Below are positions 39,846-48,463 of a DNA stretch of 50,477 bases, in pieces; within the stretch, counting starts at the first letter, position 1; each line of letters begins with the position of its first letter. A program made the position numbers and the translations under genes. The notes beneath the pieces are model-generated. The model worked only from the letters and a program-made list of their open reading frames with translations, made no database searches and was not told where the DNA came from. The stretch comes from a virus, in the IMG/VR virus record IMGVR_UViG_3300003635_000004, positions 1 through 50,477 of that record; one strand, given 5' to 3'.

Positions 39846-39861
39846 TGGAGGTGCGGCATGA
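39739..39861 (+). CDS. Small ORF or displaced C-terminus before PCNA
   Basis: From a GTG at 39739 this frame encodes 40 residues ending [19 protein letters not shown], which look like real acidic haloarchaeal protein. The TGA overlaps the PCNA ATG by four bases (ATGA), as elsewhere in the operon. It is either a separate mini-gene overlapping the zinc-protein gene or that gene's true C-terminus separated by a single-base insertion near 39758. Confidence 0.5.
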   Translation: MATVRASTINPSETKNGLLETDPEDLGLTPIGERRDGGAA

Positions 39862-40607
39862 CGTTCCACGCGATCATCGCGGCGGACACGCTGGCGACGT
39901 ATGTCGACGTGCTCCGAACCATCGTCGAAGAAGCTAAACTCCACGTCGACGAGGATGGCCTGCGGACGAAGGCGGTCGACCCAGCAAATGTGGCGATGCA
40001 ATCCGTCTCGCTGGACGCCGCGGCGTTCGAGTCCTACGAGGCCGACGGCGGCGTCCTCGGGGTCAACCTCGGGCGCTTGGACGACGTGGTCGGGATGGCC
40101 AGCGCCGGCGAGCTGGTGCATCTCGAGCTCGACGAGGAGACGCGGAAATTACAGATCGCACACGGCGGGTTGAGCTACACGCTCGCGTTGATCGACCCCG
40201 ATTCAATCCGCGCCGAGCCGGACATCCCCGAACTGGACCTGTCAACACATCTCGTCCTCGAGGGGCGGCATCTCAGTCGGGGCGCGAAGGCAGCCGATCT
40301 CGTCTCGGATCACATCGAGTATCGCAGCGCCACCGACGAGACAGCCTTCATCATCGCCGCCGAGGGTGACACTGACGACACCGAGTTGGTCGTCGACCAG
40401 GAGGACCTGATCCAGGCGCAGATCCCCGAAGCCGAACACTCGCTACTCTCGCTGGATTACGTCAAGGACCTCCTGAAGCCAGTCGATGACGATGCCGAGG
40501 TCACGATCGAGTTGGGCACCGAGTTCCCGGTGAAGTGGCACTACGAGTTCGCAACGGGGCACGGGGAGGTGACGTCGATGCTCGCGCCCCGTATTCAGAG
40601 CGACTAG
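39858..40607 (+). CDS. pcn: PCNA sliding clamp
   Basis: The 249-residue protein has the PCNA layout: an N-terminal [60 protein letters not shown], an interdomain linker near residues 115-130, and a C-terminal [20 protein letters not shown] and [20 protein letters not shown]. It forms a ring that tethers polymerase and nucleases to DNA. A viral copy with cdc6 means that the virus supplies parts of its own replisome. ATGA overlap with the preceding frame supports this start. Confidence 0.93.
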   Translation: MTFHAIIAADTLATYVDVLRTIVEEAKLHVDEDGLRTKAVDPANVAMQSVSLDAAAFESYEADGGVLGVNLGRLDDVVGMASAGELVHLELDEETRKLQIAHGGLSYTLALIDPDSIRAEPDIPELDLSTHLVLEGRHLSRGAKAADLVSDHIEYRSATDETAFIIAAEGDTDDTELVVDQEDLIQAQIPEAEHSLLSLDYVKDLLKPVDDDAEVTIELGTEFPVKWHYEFATGHGEVTSMLAPRIQSD

Positions 40608-40612
40608 TCACG

Positions 40613-41392
40613 ATGTCCCACGAAGATATCGACTTCAGGCAGTTGCTGAAGCGATACGGGTCGCTGTGGCAACTCACCGGAACGGACACGTCCAACTCCC
40701 AGCACAAGCTCCACACGGCAGAGGACTGCGATGATCTGAAGAAGAGCGAGCGAGACGCGAAAGAAATCACTCACGCGGGGCAACTACCGCTGCGACCGGA
40801 TCTCTGCAGTCGGTGTGAGGCGCGACCGTTCACGCACGGCATCGTGGTCGTCGGGCTCCCTGGTGCCGGAAAGACCGAAGGAGGGAAATTTGCGGCCGTC
40901 GCACTCAATGGCGCCCACGTCATCGAGACAGGCGGCGTCGTTCGTCGCGGCGCCGCGCAGTTTTACCAACAGGACGTCGAGGACCTCACCAGCGACCAGC
41001 TGGGTGAGTACTCGACGATGCGCCGCGAACGTGATGGCGGCGACTACGTCGCCCGCGACGTGATCGACACGCTCGAAACCGAGGCGGGTGGCGACGAATC
41101 CGCGGTCATCATCGGGATGCGGGATACCGAGGCGATTCCTGTCCTCGAGGACTATTTCGACGGCCTGCAGATCGTCTGGATCCACGCCCCGCATGACGTG
41201 CGCTTGGAGCGACTGCAGGACCGTGACCGGCAGGACGAAGCCGGATTCACGAGCGAGGACCTGCAGCGTCGGGACGGTCGCGAGTCCATGTGGGGCACGC
41301 CCGAGTGGGCGTTCCACGCCGACGTGCGGGTTCTGAACACTGGGACGCTGGATCATCTTCGCCGACGCGTCGAAACGGAGGTGCGGGGTTGA
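40613..41392 (+). CDS. P-loop kinase-like protein (UPF0200-like) with zinc knuckle
   Basis: The 259-residue protein has a front part of about 75 residues with a CSRC knuckle (65-68), then a nucleotide kinase-like domain: GLPGAGKT P-loop (81-88), GGVVRRGAAQFY, ARDVIDTLETEAGGDESAVI, and IVWIHAPHDVRLERLQDRDR, where Asp/Arg residues match the lid region of UPF0200/dNMP kinase-like proteins. It may phosphorylate a nucleotide or other small substrate for viral replication. The N-terminal extension with zinc is not standard for the family. It shares one base with the following gene. Confidence 0.72.
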   Translation: MSHEDIDFRQLLKRYGSLWQLTGTDTSNSQHKLHTAEDCDDLKKSERDAKEITHAGQLPLRPDLCSRCEARPFTHGIVVVGLPGAGKTEGGKFAAVALNGAHVIETGGVVRRGAAQFYQQDVEDLTSDQLGEYSTMRRERDGGDYVARDVIDTLETEAGGDESAVIIGMRDTEAIPVLEDYFDGLQIVWIHAPHDVRLERLQDRDRQDEAGFTSEDLQRRDGRESMWGTPEWAFHADVRVLNTGTLDHLRRRVETEVRG

Positions 41393-42081
41393 TGCGAGCC
41401 GCTGTTATCGGCCTGCTGGCCGACGGTAGCGTCAACCTGGAACTCGAGTCGAAGTACAACAAGGACCTCCCAGCGATCCACGTCGAGGAGGTCCACACTC
41501 TCGACAGCGGCTCGATCTACGAGGGCACCGCCGCCGGGCGACATCACACCGAACAGCAGGTGGCGATGGTCGGAGAGGGCTTCATCACCGACGAGCGTGA
41601 GGAGACGACCGAGGAGATCGTCACCGACTTCGTCGCCGATCCGCAGGGCGGCTGGGTCGGCATCGACACCTCGAAAGCGGAATTCCTCTGGAACATCGTG
41701 CAGACCCAGACCGGATCGATGGTCGAGCGGGCGTTGATCGACGTCGATGGACTGGCCGAGCAGCTGGGTGGCGAAGAGACGGCAACCTGGCAGATCGGTT
41801 GGTCCGGTGGCGACGATCACGCTGGCAGCGTCTACCACGAGGATGCTGAGATGCACGCCGCTGAAGGCCCGCTGTCGCAGTTCGGGTTCAGCACCGAGTG
41901 GCGTGGGCGACCGATCCGTGGGACTGTGGCGGCGAGCGGCTACGTCGCGGCGTTCCACGGGCTCGAACACGCCGAGGCGTTCACGCAGTTCGTCCGAGAT
42001 GTCGTGTTGCCCCACTGCAGTCTCCCCGAATCTGAGCAACAGTTCCTCTCCGACGTGGCGGGAGGTGATGGTCATGCCTGA
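41392..42081 (+). CDS. Acidic hypothetical protein
   Basis: The 229-residue protein is mainly strands and short helices (AAVIGLLADGSVNLELESKY, GWVGIDTSKAEFLWNIVQTQ, ETATWQIGWSGGDDHAGSVY), ending with CSLPESEQQFLSDVAGG. The start at 41392 uses TGATG coupling to the kinase-like gene. Repeated WxG and GxDxH elements suggest two similar domains. It resembles hypothetical proteins of haloarchaeal proviruses, but I cannot give a role. Confidence 0.55.
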   Translation: MRAAVIGLLADGSVNLELESKYNKDLPAIHVEEVHTLDSGSIYEGTAAGRHHTEQQVAMVGEGFITDEREETTEEIVTDFVADPQGGWVGIDTSKAEFLWNIVQTQTGSMVERALIDVDGLAEQLGGEETATWQIGWSGGDDHAGSVYHEDAEMHAAEGPLSQFGFSTEWRGRPIRGTVAASGYVAAFHGLEHAEAFTQFVRDVVLPHCSLPESEQQFLSDVAGGDGHA

Positions 42082-42376
42082 ACAGGTGCAGGAAACGCAC
42101 CTCAATCCAGACCGCGGCCTGTGGATCCCGCCGCGGCTTCGCGAGTTCGGTCAGGGAATCGTGATCCGGACACCGCGGGAGACGATCCAACACTTTGGCG
42201 ACGGTCCGATGGATCCGTACTACGGCATGGTCGACGAGCGGTCATTCGGTCCGGCATCGGAGTTCCGCGACGCTAGGAACCCAGATCTTGCTCCCGATAA
42301 GGTCCGGATCAAGCCGTACGGAGAGAACGCAGTTGAACTCAGAGTCGACCTGCCCCAAGGCGGTGAGTCAGCATGA
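42074..42376 (+). CDS. Small hypothetical protein
   Basis: The 100-residue protein (MPEQVQETHLNPDRGLWIPP...) overlaps its upstream neighbour by eight bases when the ATG at 42074 is used. It has Pro/Arg-rich loops and a strand-rich C-terminal end (VRIKPYGENAVELRVDLP). No motif of known function is seen. Confidence 0.55.
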   Translation: MPEQVQETHLNPDRGLWIPPRLREFGQGIVIRTPRETIQHFGDGPMDPYYGMVDERSFGPASEFRDARNPDLAPDKVRIKPYGENAVELRVDLPQGGESA

Positions 42377-42507
42377 AGGAGGCGTTCCGACAGGATCTGA
42401 AGGACGTCGTCGCGAAGCACTCGATGGACTTGTCGCCGGATGATCTGCGCGAGGCGGCCGATCGGCTCCAGAACGAGGCCGAACGCAGGGAGGACTCGGC
42501 GCTATGA
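42373..42507 (+). CDS. Tiny helical protein
   Basis: This 44-residue ORF (MKEAFRQDLKDVVAKHSMDL...) is amphipathic and helical throughout. It overlaps the genes on both sides by four bases (ATGA). Too short for family assignment, but the paired coupling and coding-like composition support it. Confidence 0.5.
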   Translation: MKEAFRQDLKDVVAKHSMDLSPDDLREAADRLQNEAERREDSAL

Positions 42508-42812
42508 GCACCGAGCAGACTCCCGATTCTCTCCGCTCGGAGTTGGAGACCGTCATCGCCCGTCACAACGACCTCGTGACCAAGGTTCCCGGCTACGTGG
42601 CCGCGATGCTCCTGCACGAGGCAGACGACATCTGCGGGAAGCACGGCGTCGAGATCGAGAGCATCGACGAGGACGGCGGCGCCGACGGCGTCTACGTCGT
42701 GCAGTTCGAGAGCAATTCCGCGTTGCTCGGTGTCTGTCGTGACCTCGATAAGCTGGACCGCCTCGAGGCAGATGTCGCGATGATCGACGATCGCATGGGA
42801 GGATCAGCATGA
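42504..42812 (+). CDS. Small acidic hypothetical protein
   Basis: The 102-residue protein has a helical front (SLRSELETVIARHNDLVTKV, YVAAMLLHEADDICGKHG) followed by a strand and a helix (DGVYVVQFESNSALLGVCRD). It shares ATGA overlaps with neighbours. No family is recognised; a small alpha/beta regulator is possible. Confidence 0.55.
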   Translation: MSTEQTPDSLRSELETVIARHNDLVTKVPGYVAAMLLHEADDICGKHGVEIESIDEDGGADGVYVVQFESNSALLGVCRDLDKLDRLEADVAMIDDRMGGSA

Positions 42813-42898
42813 CCTGGGCGCAACGCCGGACGCTGGTCCTGCTCTGCGGGTTCGTGGTCGTCATCGTGGGCGCGTTCCTGCTGACTGGGGGGCTCTGA
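42809..42898 (+). CDS. Tiny single-span membrane peptide
   Basis: This 29-residue ORF (MTWAQRRTLVLLCGFVVVIV...) has one hydrophobic span preceded by basic residues, so the N-terminus should stay inside. It overlaps the previous gene by four bases and precedes the next by two. Such peptides are often missed. A holin accessory or membrane anchor is possible. Confidence 0.5.
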   Translation: MTWAQRRTLVLLCGFVVVIVGAFLLTGGL

Positions 42899-42900
42899 GG

Positions 42901-43314
42901 ATGGCCATGTCCGAGGAGTCCTCCAGTCGTGCAAGCGGGACGAAGTACACGGTGAGCGCGCGGATGCGACACGCCGCCGAGGCCGACCTCCCCGTCCTCA
43001 CTGACCACGCCCACGACAAGTGGGATGAGCGGGTGCCGTCCGAAGCAGTCAGCGCCGAGGCCGCCCTCGAGGCGGCCACGCGGTTGACCGATCTCGCCTC
43101 GCATGGCCACTGGCGGGCTGCCGGGCGGGATCAACGTCTCCCCGACGCAGTATGGGTCTACCGCGGGATTCTCGATCAGCGGGCCTACACGGCCGCATTC
43201 GTCGAGCATTCCGGCGCGATCACGACCATCCTCCGCGCCTCAGAGATGACGCACCGCCCGATGGCCGCCTACGTCCGCACTGCGGCGCGCAGCCGGGTGA
43301 ACCATCATGAGTAG
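42901..43314 (+). CDS. Hypothetical helical protein
   Basis: The 137-residue protein (MAMSEESSSRASGTKYTVSA...) has helices rich in Ala and His (AVSAEAALEAATRLTDLASH, TTILRASEMTHRPMAAYVRT). An ATG at 42907 is a second possible start. It overlaps the next gene by eight bases. No motif was recognised. Confidence 0.5.
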   Translation: MAMSEESSSRASGTKYTVSARMRHAAEADLPVLTDHAHDKWDERVPSEAVSAEAALEAATRLTDLASHGHWRAAGRDQRLPDAVWVYRGILDQRAYTAAFVEHSGAITTILRASEMTHRPMAAYVRTAARSRVNHHE

Positions 43315-43480
43315 TGAATCGATATCGCGAGATACGGTTGATGAGGCCCCGGTCGAGGATCGTCTCCGGGATCTGGAAGAGATACGGGAGGACCTCGAAC
43401 TCGTCGCCAATTCGGAGGCCGCGTATGCGACGTACGCGGAGTCACTGCTGTCGAAACTGGAGGCTGTTGAGGATGCGTGA
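43307..43480 (+). CDS. Small acidic helical protein, end of operon
   Basis: This 57-residue ORF (MSSESISRDTVDEAPVEDRL...) is acidic and helical and ends one base before the stop of the convergent integrase gene. It overlaps the upstream gene by eight bases. It appears to be the last gene of the rightward operon that began at 39054. Confidence 0.55.
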   Translation: MSSESISRDTVDEAPVEDRLRDLEEIREDLELVANSEAAYATYAESLLSKLEAVEDA

Positions 43481-43481
43481 G

Positions 43482-44732
43482 TCAGTCGTCGGCTTGGAGG
43501 CGGAGGACGGCGTCGTCGCCGAGGAACCGCTCGATCCGCTGGATCGCGGCGCCGACATCTTCGGGGACACGTCGCTGGTCGCTCATCGCAGTATCGCGCT
43601 GCTCCTCAACGATCTCGGTAGCGGCGTGGGAGAGCGACTGGCCGCACCAGACACAAGCCGGTTCGTCGTGCGGCGTTTCCTTATCGCACCGCGGACAGAC
43701 GACCGGCGCGAGGTCTTCGGGGTCGTCTTCGGAGACTTCGACCCCATGTGCGCGCGCGATTTCGCGGTCGTTGGCCTCCTGAAACACAGAGACGTAGCGT
43801 GCAGCGATGTCCGAGCCACGACTCCAGCCGTGATGGTCCTCGAGGTGGTTCTGGGAGACGTTCTGGGAGGCGAGATGCGATGCCGAGGACTTCCGGAAGT
43901 TCGACGGTGTGACCGGTCGCTCGACGCCGGCATCACGGGCGCGGTCTTTCAGGATGTCTCGGATGTAGTTGTTCGACACCTGGGCGGTGCTGTCGAGACG
44001 GCACCACAGCGGGTCGTCGTGACTGTCGCCGGGGTGGAGGGACCGCCACTGGTTGACGTACGGGACCGACGGGACGAGGACGGCCGAGCGCCGGCCACGC
44101 TTCCCGTCGACGGTGACTTGCAGGCCGTAATCATGGTCGGCGAACGACCCGAGTGTCATGTCGAACAGTTCGTGAGGGCGCGGGCCGAGGTCCCACGCGA
44201 GGGCGATCAGCGCCTTGTCTCGGTAGTTGTGGCAGGCATCGAGCATCGGCTTCACGTCCGACTCCCAGCGGAGCATCTTCGCGGGGTCGGGCGCGGGGTC
44301 ATAGTTTTCAGGGTAGCCTCCTGGGACCCACGCCAGCGACTCGACGATCCCATCGGGGTCGGTGCCGATTTTCCCGAACTGGCGGAGGGCCACGCGATAG
44401 TCCTTGTTCGTCTCAGGCGAATCGTTCTTCGCGGTATTGACGTGCGCGACCAGTTGTTCGGCAGCGTCGCGATCGTCGAGGGCGTCGGAAAGACCGCCGA
44501 CCTCAACGGCGAGTGTGACCAGTCGCATGAGGTACTTCTCGTGGGACCAGACGGAGCAGTACGAACTCCCGAGAAGTCGGATCTGGTCACTCATCGCCAA
44601 GAGCGCCTCGGCGTCGGCGCCGCTGATGCGTGGGTCGGGGACCTCGTCGACGTCCTCGACGTCGTCGATAGCACCCTCGTCGCCGAGGCGAGCGCGCAAC
44701 CGTGTGATGCTTTGGTCGGGCTGATCGGTCAT
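43482..44732 (-). CDS. int: Tyrosine recombinase (integrase)
   Basis: The 416-residue protein has an N-terminal core-binding helical part and a catalytic half with LGPRPHELFD (Arg185), DGKRGRR (Lys211), TPSNFRKSSASHLA (Asn278, Arg280), HHGWSRGSD (around 300-307) and Tyr313 in AARYVSV. The usual His of the HxxR box is Asn here, as in several haloarchaeal integrases that I recall. A C-terminal zinc ribbon (CPRC 346-349, CVWC 360-363) follows. The ATG at 44732 is favoured by a TTTACA box about 28-33 bases upstream. It should integrate and excise the viral DNA; no att site is evident. Confidence 0.87.
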   Translation of the reverse strand: MTDQPDQSITRLRARLGDEGAIDDVEDVDEVPDPRISGADAEALLAMSDQIRLLGSSYCSVWSHEKYLMRLVTLAVEVGGLSDALDDRDAAEQLVAHVNTAKNDSPETNKDYRVALRQFGKIGTDPDGIVESLAWVPGGYPENYDPAPDPAKMLRWESDVKPMLDACHNYRDKALIALAWDLGPRPHELFDMTLGSFADHDYGLQVTVDGKRGRRSAVLVPSVPYVNQWRSLHPGDSHDDPLWCRLDSTAQVSNNYIRDILKDRARDAGVERPVTPSNFRKSSASHLASQNVSQNHLEDHHGWSRGSDIAARYVSVFQEANDREIARAHGVEVSEDDPEDLAPVVCPRCDKETPHDEPACVWCGQSLSHAATEIVEEQRDTAMSDQRRVPEDVGAAIQRIERFLGDDAVLRLQADD

Positions 44733-44866
44733 CCACGCCGACCCACTCAGTCGGGGCATGTAAACATCTGGTTCGGAGCCCACCCCGGGCACTCATCAAA
44801 TTGTTGTCATGCCCACGTAAAAAGGCAGAGTGGTGACGCCCACTCGCCCGCGGGGGGTGCGTTGGC
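44733..44866. promoter_or_regulatory. Divergent promoter region between integrase and large wHTH gene
   Basis: This 134-base gap holds the leftward TTTACA box for the integrase (near 44760-44765) and a rightward AT-rich CACGTAAAAAGG (44814-44825), which is a candidate TATA element about 45 bases before the ATG at 44867. A leader would therefore exist for the rightward gene. An attachment site could also lie here, next to the integrase, but no host tRNA-like sequence was found. Confidence 0.4.
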
Positions 44867-47428
44867 ATGACGCCGGGCCTCACCGCCTCACAGCAGCTCC
44901 CGGTTACTGCCGACGTTCGTGTCAGGATAGATGGGTCGACCCCCGCGGCACTCTGGCAGGAGATCGCGACGGCAGAGCACTTCCAGCGCGCGCTCATCGA
45001 CGCTGTTCGCGAGCTCCTCGTCGGCGTGCCCCATCACGCACGCCTACGGACGCTCGTCGATGCGGGCGTCACCGCCGCCGAGGGTGGATACGCATCGGTG
45101 ATCGCCGCGCTCGGCCGGCCGCCAGAGACCGAGCGGCACCAGCAGGCACTCACGACGACCGCTCGGTTTGGTGCTGCCGAGGCGTCGCTCCTGGGCCACC
45201 TCGACCTCGACGCGATCGCGGAGGGGCCACTCGCCGTCCTTGACGCTGTCGAGCGAGTGCCGACCATCGCCGTGCGGGTGTCGGACGCGTTTAGAGACCG
45301 CAGACACCAGGCCCGCGCCGATGTCCTCTCGCTGCTCGCCCGTCTCGGGCAGGCCTGCGATGTCCGCATCGTCACAGGGCGGCTGACCGCCCGCTGGCTC
45401 GCTACGGAACATCGGGCACAACTTCCGGCGGCGTTTAGCGAGTCGGTCGGTGCGGGGCAGGAGGAAGCCCCGCCCATCGACGAGGCGGTCGTCCAGGCCC
45501 GCGAGGCGTTCGCCCCCGACAGCCGCGCGGTGTCGATACTCCGGCGACTGGCCGATGAGCCGGTCGAGACGCTCGCCTACAGCGAACTTGTCGCGGTGAC
45601 AACCGTCTCGAAGAGTCGCGTCTCCCAGCTCTTGGGGCGCCTCGAGGAGTACTCACTCGTCGAGCGGTACGGCCCGCGGACTGACCAACGCGTCGACCTC
45701 CGACCAGCCGGATCGGCGTTCGTGGACGCTCTCGACGCCGATATCGGTCGACAGGCTGACCTCGATGCCGCGTTTAGCGAGACCGGACAGAAGCAGACAC
45801 AGTGCCGTGTAACCCCGCGCGCACACGTGACCCCCTCCCCGGACGGCGCCGACGCCGCTGACGGGGCGGCCGGCCCGTACCGAACCCGCTACTGCAACCG
45901 CCCGGCGCATCATGCCGCCGCTGCGACGGCTGAATCGGGGTCGATCACCGCCATCGAGGCGCCCTTCGACACCGCTGACCCCCGGACGCGGTGGGTATCG
46001 TACAACTACTGCCGTGACGAGGTCGTCGTCGCTGTCCAGGCCAAAACACCCCTCCAGTATGTGACCAGCACCGCGCTGAGTTTAGCGTCGCCACGGCTGT
46101 TCGACCGCGCCCTGCCGGTGGATCGCCTCGACGACATCGACACGCCGCCCGAGATTCTTCGGGATGCGCGGTGCATCGGCGGCCTCTCCAGCGAGGCAGC
46201 CGCGGACGGGCAGACGCTCCGCGATGCGTTGATCGAGTGGGGCGAGACAATCGCGGAGTCGACGACGAAACTCCGTCGCGGAGATCACGAGCAGGACCGC
46301 GACCGCTTCCGCAGCGAGATCATGCGCTCGGCGCACGGCCTCGCTGGGACGATCATCCACCTGCTCGATGTCGTCGGCGTCGACGTGGTGCGCGAACTGC
46401 GTGTGCCGGCCGGCCTCCCCCACGACCGCCTCGCCGGCATCGCGAAGACAGTGAGCATCGCGACGGCCATCCAGTCGGAGTATGCTGACCGCACGCTCTA
46501 CCGCCAAGTGTTCGAGCGACGCGAGGAGAAGCGAACGAGCGCCTTCGGCGTCGACGTCGATGCCGCCGACCCGCTGGGGCGGTACATCGGCGGGCTCGTA
46601 CTCCGCGGCCCAGACGCCAATCGGCTTGCCCGGCACGTTGAGGGGCAACTCCCCTCGCCCGCTCCGGTCCACGAGGACGCCCCCGAAATCGCGGTTCGGA
46701 TCTCCGTTCGGACGCCTGACCGCTCGACCTACGCCGAGACGGTCGCACGGATGGGCCGCGAGAAGCAGCTCGACCCGACTCGGGAAGCTGTCACCGTCTT
46801 TCGGGCACTCACTGGCTCACCCTACGCCGTTGCCGAGGCGATGCACGCGCTCGGTTCTGAGCCGGTTGCCCGTGATATCTGCCTCGACGAGGTCCGCGCG
46901 GCACTCGCGACGCTGGACGCTGACCGGTTGCTCCCCGCGGCGCCGCCGACGGTCGGGAAGACTATCCGGGCGCTACTGCGGTCGTCGACAGCGCTCACGA
47001 AGGCGGAGCTAGCCGAGGCGGCGGGTGTGTCGACGCGGTCGCTCCGCCGCCACGTGGACATCCTCGCCGCCCTCACGCTCGTCGAGGAGACCGACGACGG
47101 CCTTCGCGTCGCCCTACCGAGCCGCGAAGAGCGAGGCGACGCCATCGAGCCGGCAGTACTCGCGGATCGGCAGGCAGCCCGACAAGACATCCTGTTCGAT
47201 ATTGCGCTGACGCTGACGTCCGATGCCGGCCTCCCCGAGAGATTACGACAGGTGTGGACTGGCGGCTACGACGAGCATCGACTCCGAGCGGTTCTCCCCC
47301 GCATCGAGCCCTGGATTCGGGTCGCGAGGGCGCTGTGTGACGACCCGGATCCGACACCGGCCGCGATCACGGTGGGGAATCCGACCGCGCAGCAAGCGGT
47401 GCAGACTGCTACAGGAGGCTACACATGA
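44867..47428 (+). CDS. Large multi-winged-helix protein, possibly RepH-like
   Basis: The 853-residue protein has at least two winged-helix units: around residues 225-285 (ETLAYSELVAVTTVSKSRVS, GRLEEYSLVERYG) and 705-760 (ALTKAELAEAAGVSTRSLRR, HVDILAALTLVEET). Between them is a Cys-containing part (TRYCNRPAHHAAAATAESGS, SYNYCRDEVVVAVQAKTPLQ) and a long helical region. Size, domain plan and place next to the integrase resemble the RepH-type replication proteins of haloarchaeal plasmids and phiCh1-like viruses. It could instead be a large regulator, as no nuclease or polymerase motif was seen. Confidence 0.6.
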   Translation: MTPGLTASQQLPVTADVRVRIDGSTPAALWQEIATAEHFQRALIDAVRELLVGVPHHARLRTLVDAGVTAAEGGYASVIAALGRPPETERHQQALTTTARFGAAEASLLGHLDLDAIAEGPLAVLDAVERVPTIAVRVSDAFRDRRHQARADVLSLLARLGQACDVRIVTGRLTARWLATEHRAQLPAAFSESVGAGQEEAPPIDEAVVQAREAFAPDSRAVSILRRLADEPVETLAYSELVAVTTVSKSRVSQLLGRLEEYSLVERYGPRTDQRVDLRPAGSAFVDALDADIGRQADLDAAFSETGQKQTQCRVTPRAHVTPSPDGADAADGAAGPYRTRYCNRPAHHAAAATAESGSITAIEAPFDTADPRTRWVSYNYCRDEVVVAVQAKTPLQYVTSTALSLASPRLFDRALPVDRLDDIDTPPEILRDARCIGGLSSEAAADGQTLRDALIEWGETIAESTTKLRRGDHEQDRDRFRSEIMRSAHGLAGTIIHLLDVVGVDVVRELRVPAGLPHDRLAGIAKTVSIATAIQSEYADRTLYRQVFERREEKRTSAFGVDVDAADPLGRYIGGLVLRGPDANRLARHVEGQLPSPAPVHEDAPEIAVRISVRTPDRSTYAETVARMGREKQLDPTREAVTVFRALTGSPYAVAEAMHALGSEPVARDICLDEVRAALATLDADRLLPAAPPTVGKTIRALLRSSTALTKAELAEAAGVSTRSLRRHVDILAALTLVEETDDGLRVALPSREERGDAIEPAVLADRQAARQDILFDIALTLTSDAGLPERLRQVWTGGYDEHRLRAVLPRIEPWIRVARALCDDPDPTPAAITVGNPTAQQAVQTATGGYT

Positions 47429-47601
47429 CCGAGTTCTGCGACCACGACAAGGGCTGGAACGAGTACGATGCCGACGACCACCCAGATATCGGCGGGCGCA
47501 CAGTCCACGAGCGATGCCCGGCTGAGGACTGTGGCGTCCGTCGTCACCGCTGGCAGTCCCAGCCGACGCTCACGGACTTCACGGGAGGTGAGCCAGCGTG
47601 A
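47425..47601 (+). CDS. Small zinc-binding protein
   Basis: The 58-residue ORF (MTEFCDHDKGWNEYDADDHP...) has CDH near the front and HERCPAEDCGVRRH later, giving a zinc site of two or three Cys and His. It overlaps the large protein by four bases and the following GTG-start gene by four bases. Function unknown. Confidence 0.55.
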   Translation: MTEFCDHDKGWNEYDADDHPDIGGRTVHERCPAEDCGVRRHRWQSQPTLTDFTGGEPA

Positions 47602-48260
47602 CGCGCATCACGGACTTCTCGGACATCCGCGTCGACCGCCCACTCGACCGCGAGACACTCCGGGCGACCGAGTGGGGCTTCCTCGTCACCTGCTACGACA
47701 CGCAGTGCGACTGGCAGGGCCTGTTCCCGGATCCCAACCTTGCGGCGACGGCCTGCGAACGCCACTGGGATCACGAGCAGCGGTCCGGGGAGTGGCACTA
47801 CGGTGTCCGGAACTACACGGTGATCGAACTGCTCGATACCGCAACCGCGTGTACGCTGGACCAGTCCGAACTCGGCCTGAGCGTCGAGGAGATCCGCCTC
47901 GGGACGACCAATGGCGGCGTTCGCGAGGTGGAGTTCCCGCGGACGACCGGCGACGTCTCCGAGCTGGTTGAGCGCGGTGATCGCGTCCGACTTCCGCCGG
48001 ACCGCCCCCAGAAGGTGACGAGCGTCGTCGAATCGCGGAGCTACGGCCTGCCGGTGTGGTCGGTTGGCTACTGCGATGTCGACGACGACCTCCTCTCGGG
48101 GAACCTACCACCACGGGGACAGAACGAACTGATCGCCCGCGACGGGCAGGCCTACCCGTCGTTCGGACCCGATCCACTCAGTTCGCCAGCGTTCGAGATA
48201 GTGGGGCAGACGGATCACCAAGCCGACCTGGGGGCGTTTTCGGGAGGCGAGACGGCATGA
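47598..48260 (+). CDS. Hypothetical protein with zinc-finger-like front
   Basis: The 220-residue protein starts with GTG (MTRITDFSDIRVDRPLDRET...). The front carries TCYDTQCDWQGLFPD, CERHWDHEQ (a C..C..C..H..H set like a C2H2 or C2HC finger). A beta-rich remainder follows (DRVRLPPDRPQKVTSVVESR). It is coupled to both neighbours by ATGA/GTGA overlaps. Not recognised. Confidence 0.55.
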   Translation: MTRITDFSDIRVDRPLDRETLRATEWGFLVTCYDTQCDWQGLFPDPNLAATACERHWDHEQRSGEWHYGVRNYTVIELLDTATACTLDQSELGLSVEEIRLGTTNGGVREVEFPRTTGDVSELVERGDRVRLPPDRPQKVTSVVESRSYGLPVWSVGYCDVDDDLLSGNLPPRGQNELIARDGQAYPSFGPDPLSSPAFEIVGQTDHQADLGAFSGGETA

Positions 48261-48463
48261 CCGACGACCTCCCCGACGCGACCGGCTTCGCCGGCTCGGC
48301 CGCCGAGGTCACACGCCTCGAAGGCGACACCGTGCCTGGCATCGTGCGGGGCACCTACCGCCCGGCACCGGACCGACACCCGAATACGGTGCGCGTCCTC
48401 GTCGAGGCCGAGGACGCCGACGGCCTGATCGACACGGACAGCAGCCGCGTGGAGGTGCTCTGA
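48257..48463 (+). CDS. Small acidic beta protein
   Basis: The 68-residue protein (MTDDLPDATGFAGSAAEVTR...) is predicted to be an all-beta barrel-like domain (GDTVPGIVRGTYRPAPDRHP, TVRVLVEAEDADGLIDTDSS). The start at 48257 gives a four-base overlap with the gene before. It ends immediately before the DUF5131 start. Confidence 0.5.
   Translation: MTDDLPDATGFAGSAAEVTRLEGDTVPGIVRGTYRPAPDRHPNTVRVLVEAEDADGLIDTDSSRVEVL

Noticed and set aside
43314-44870. Long plus-strand ORF (518 codons) across the integrase
   Set aside because: It is the exact antisense of the integrase; only the minus strand gives recombinase motifs, and this frame is Val/Arg-rich without domains.
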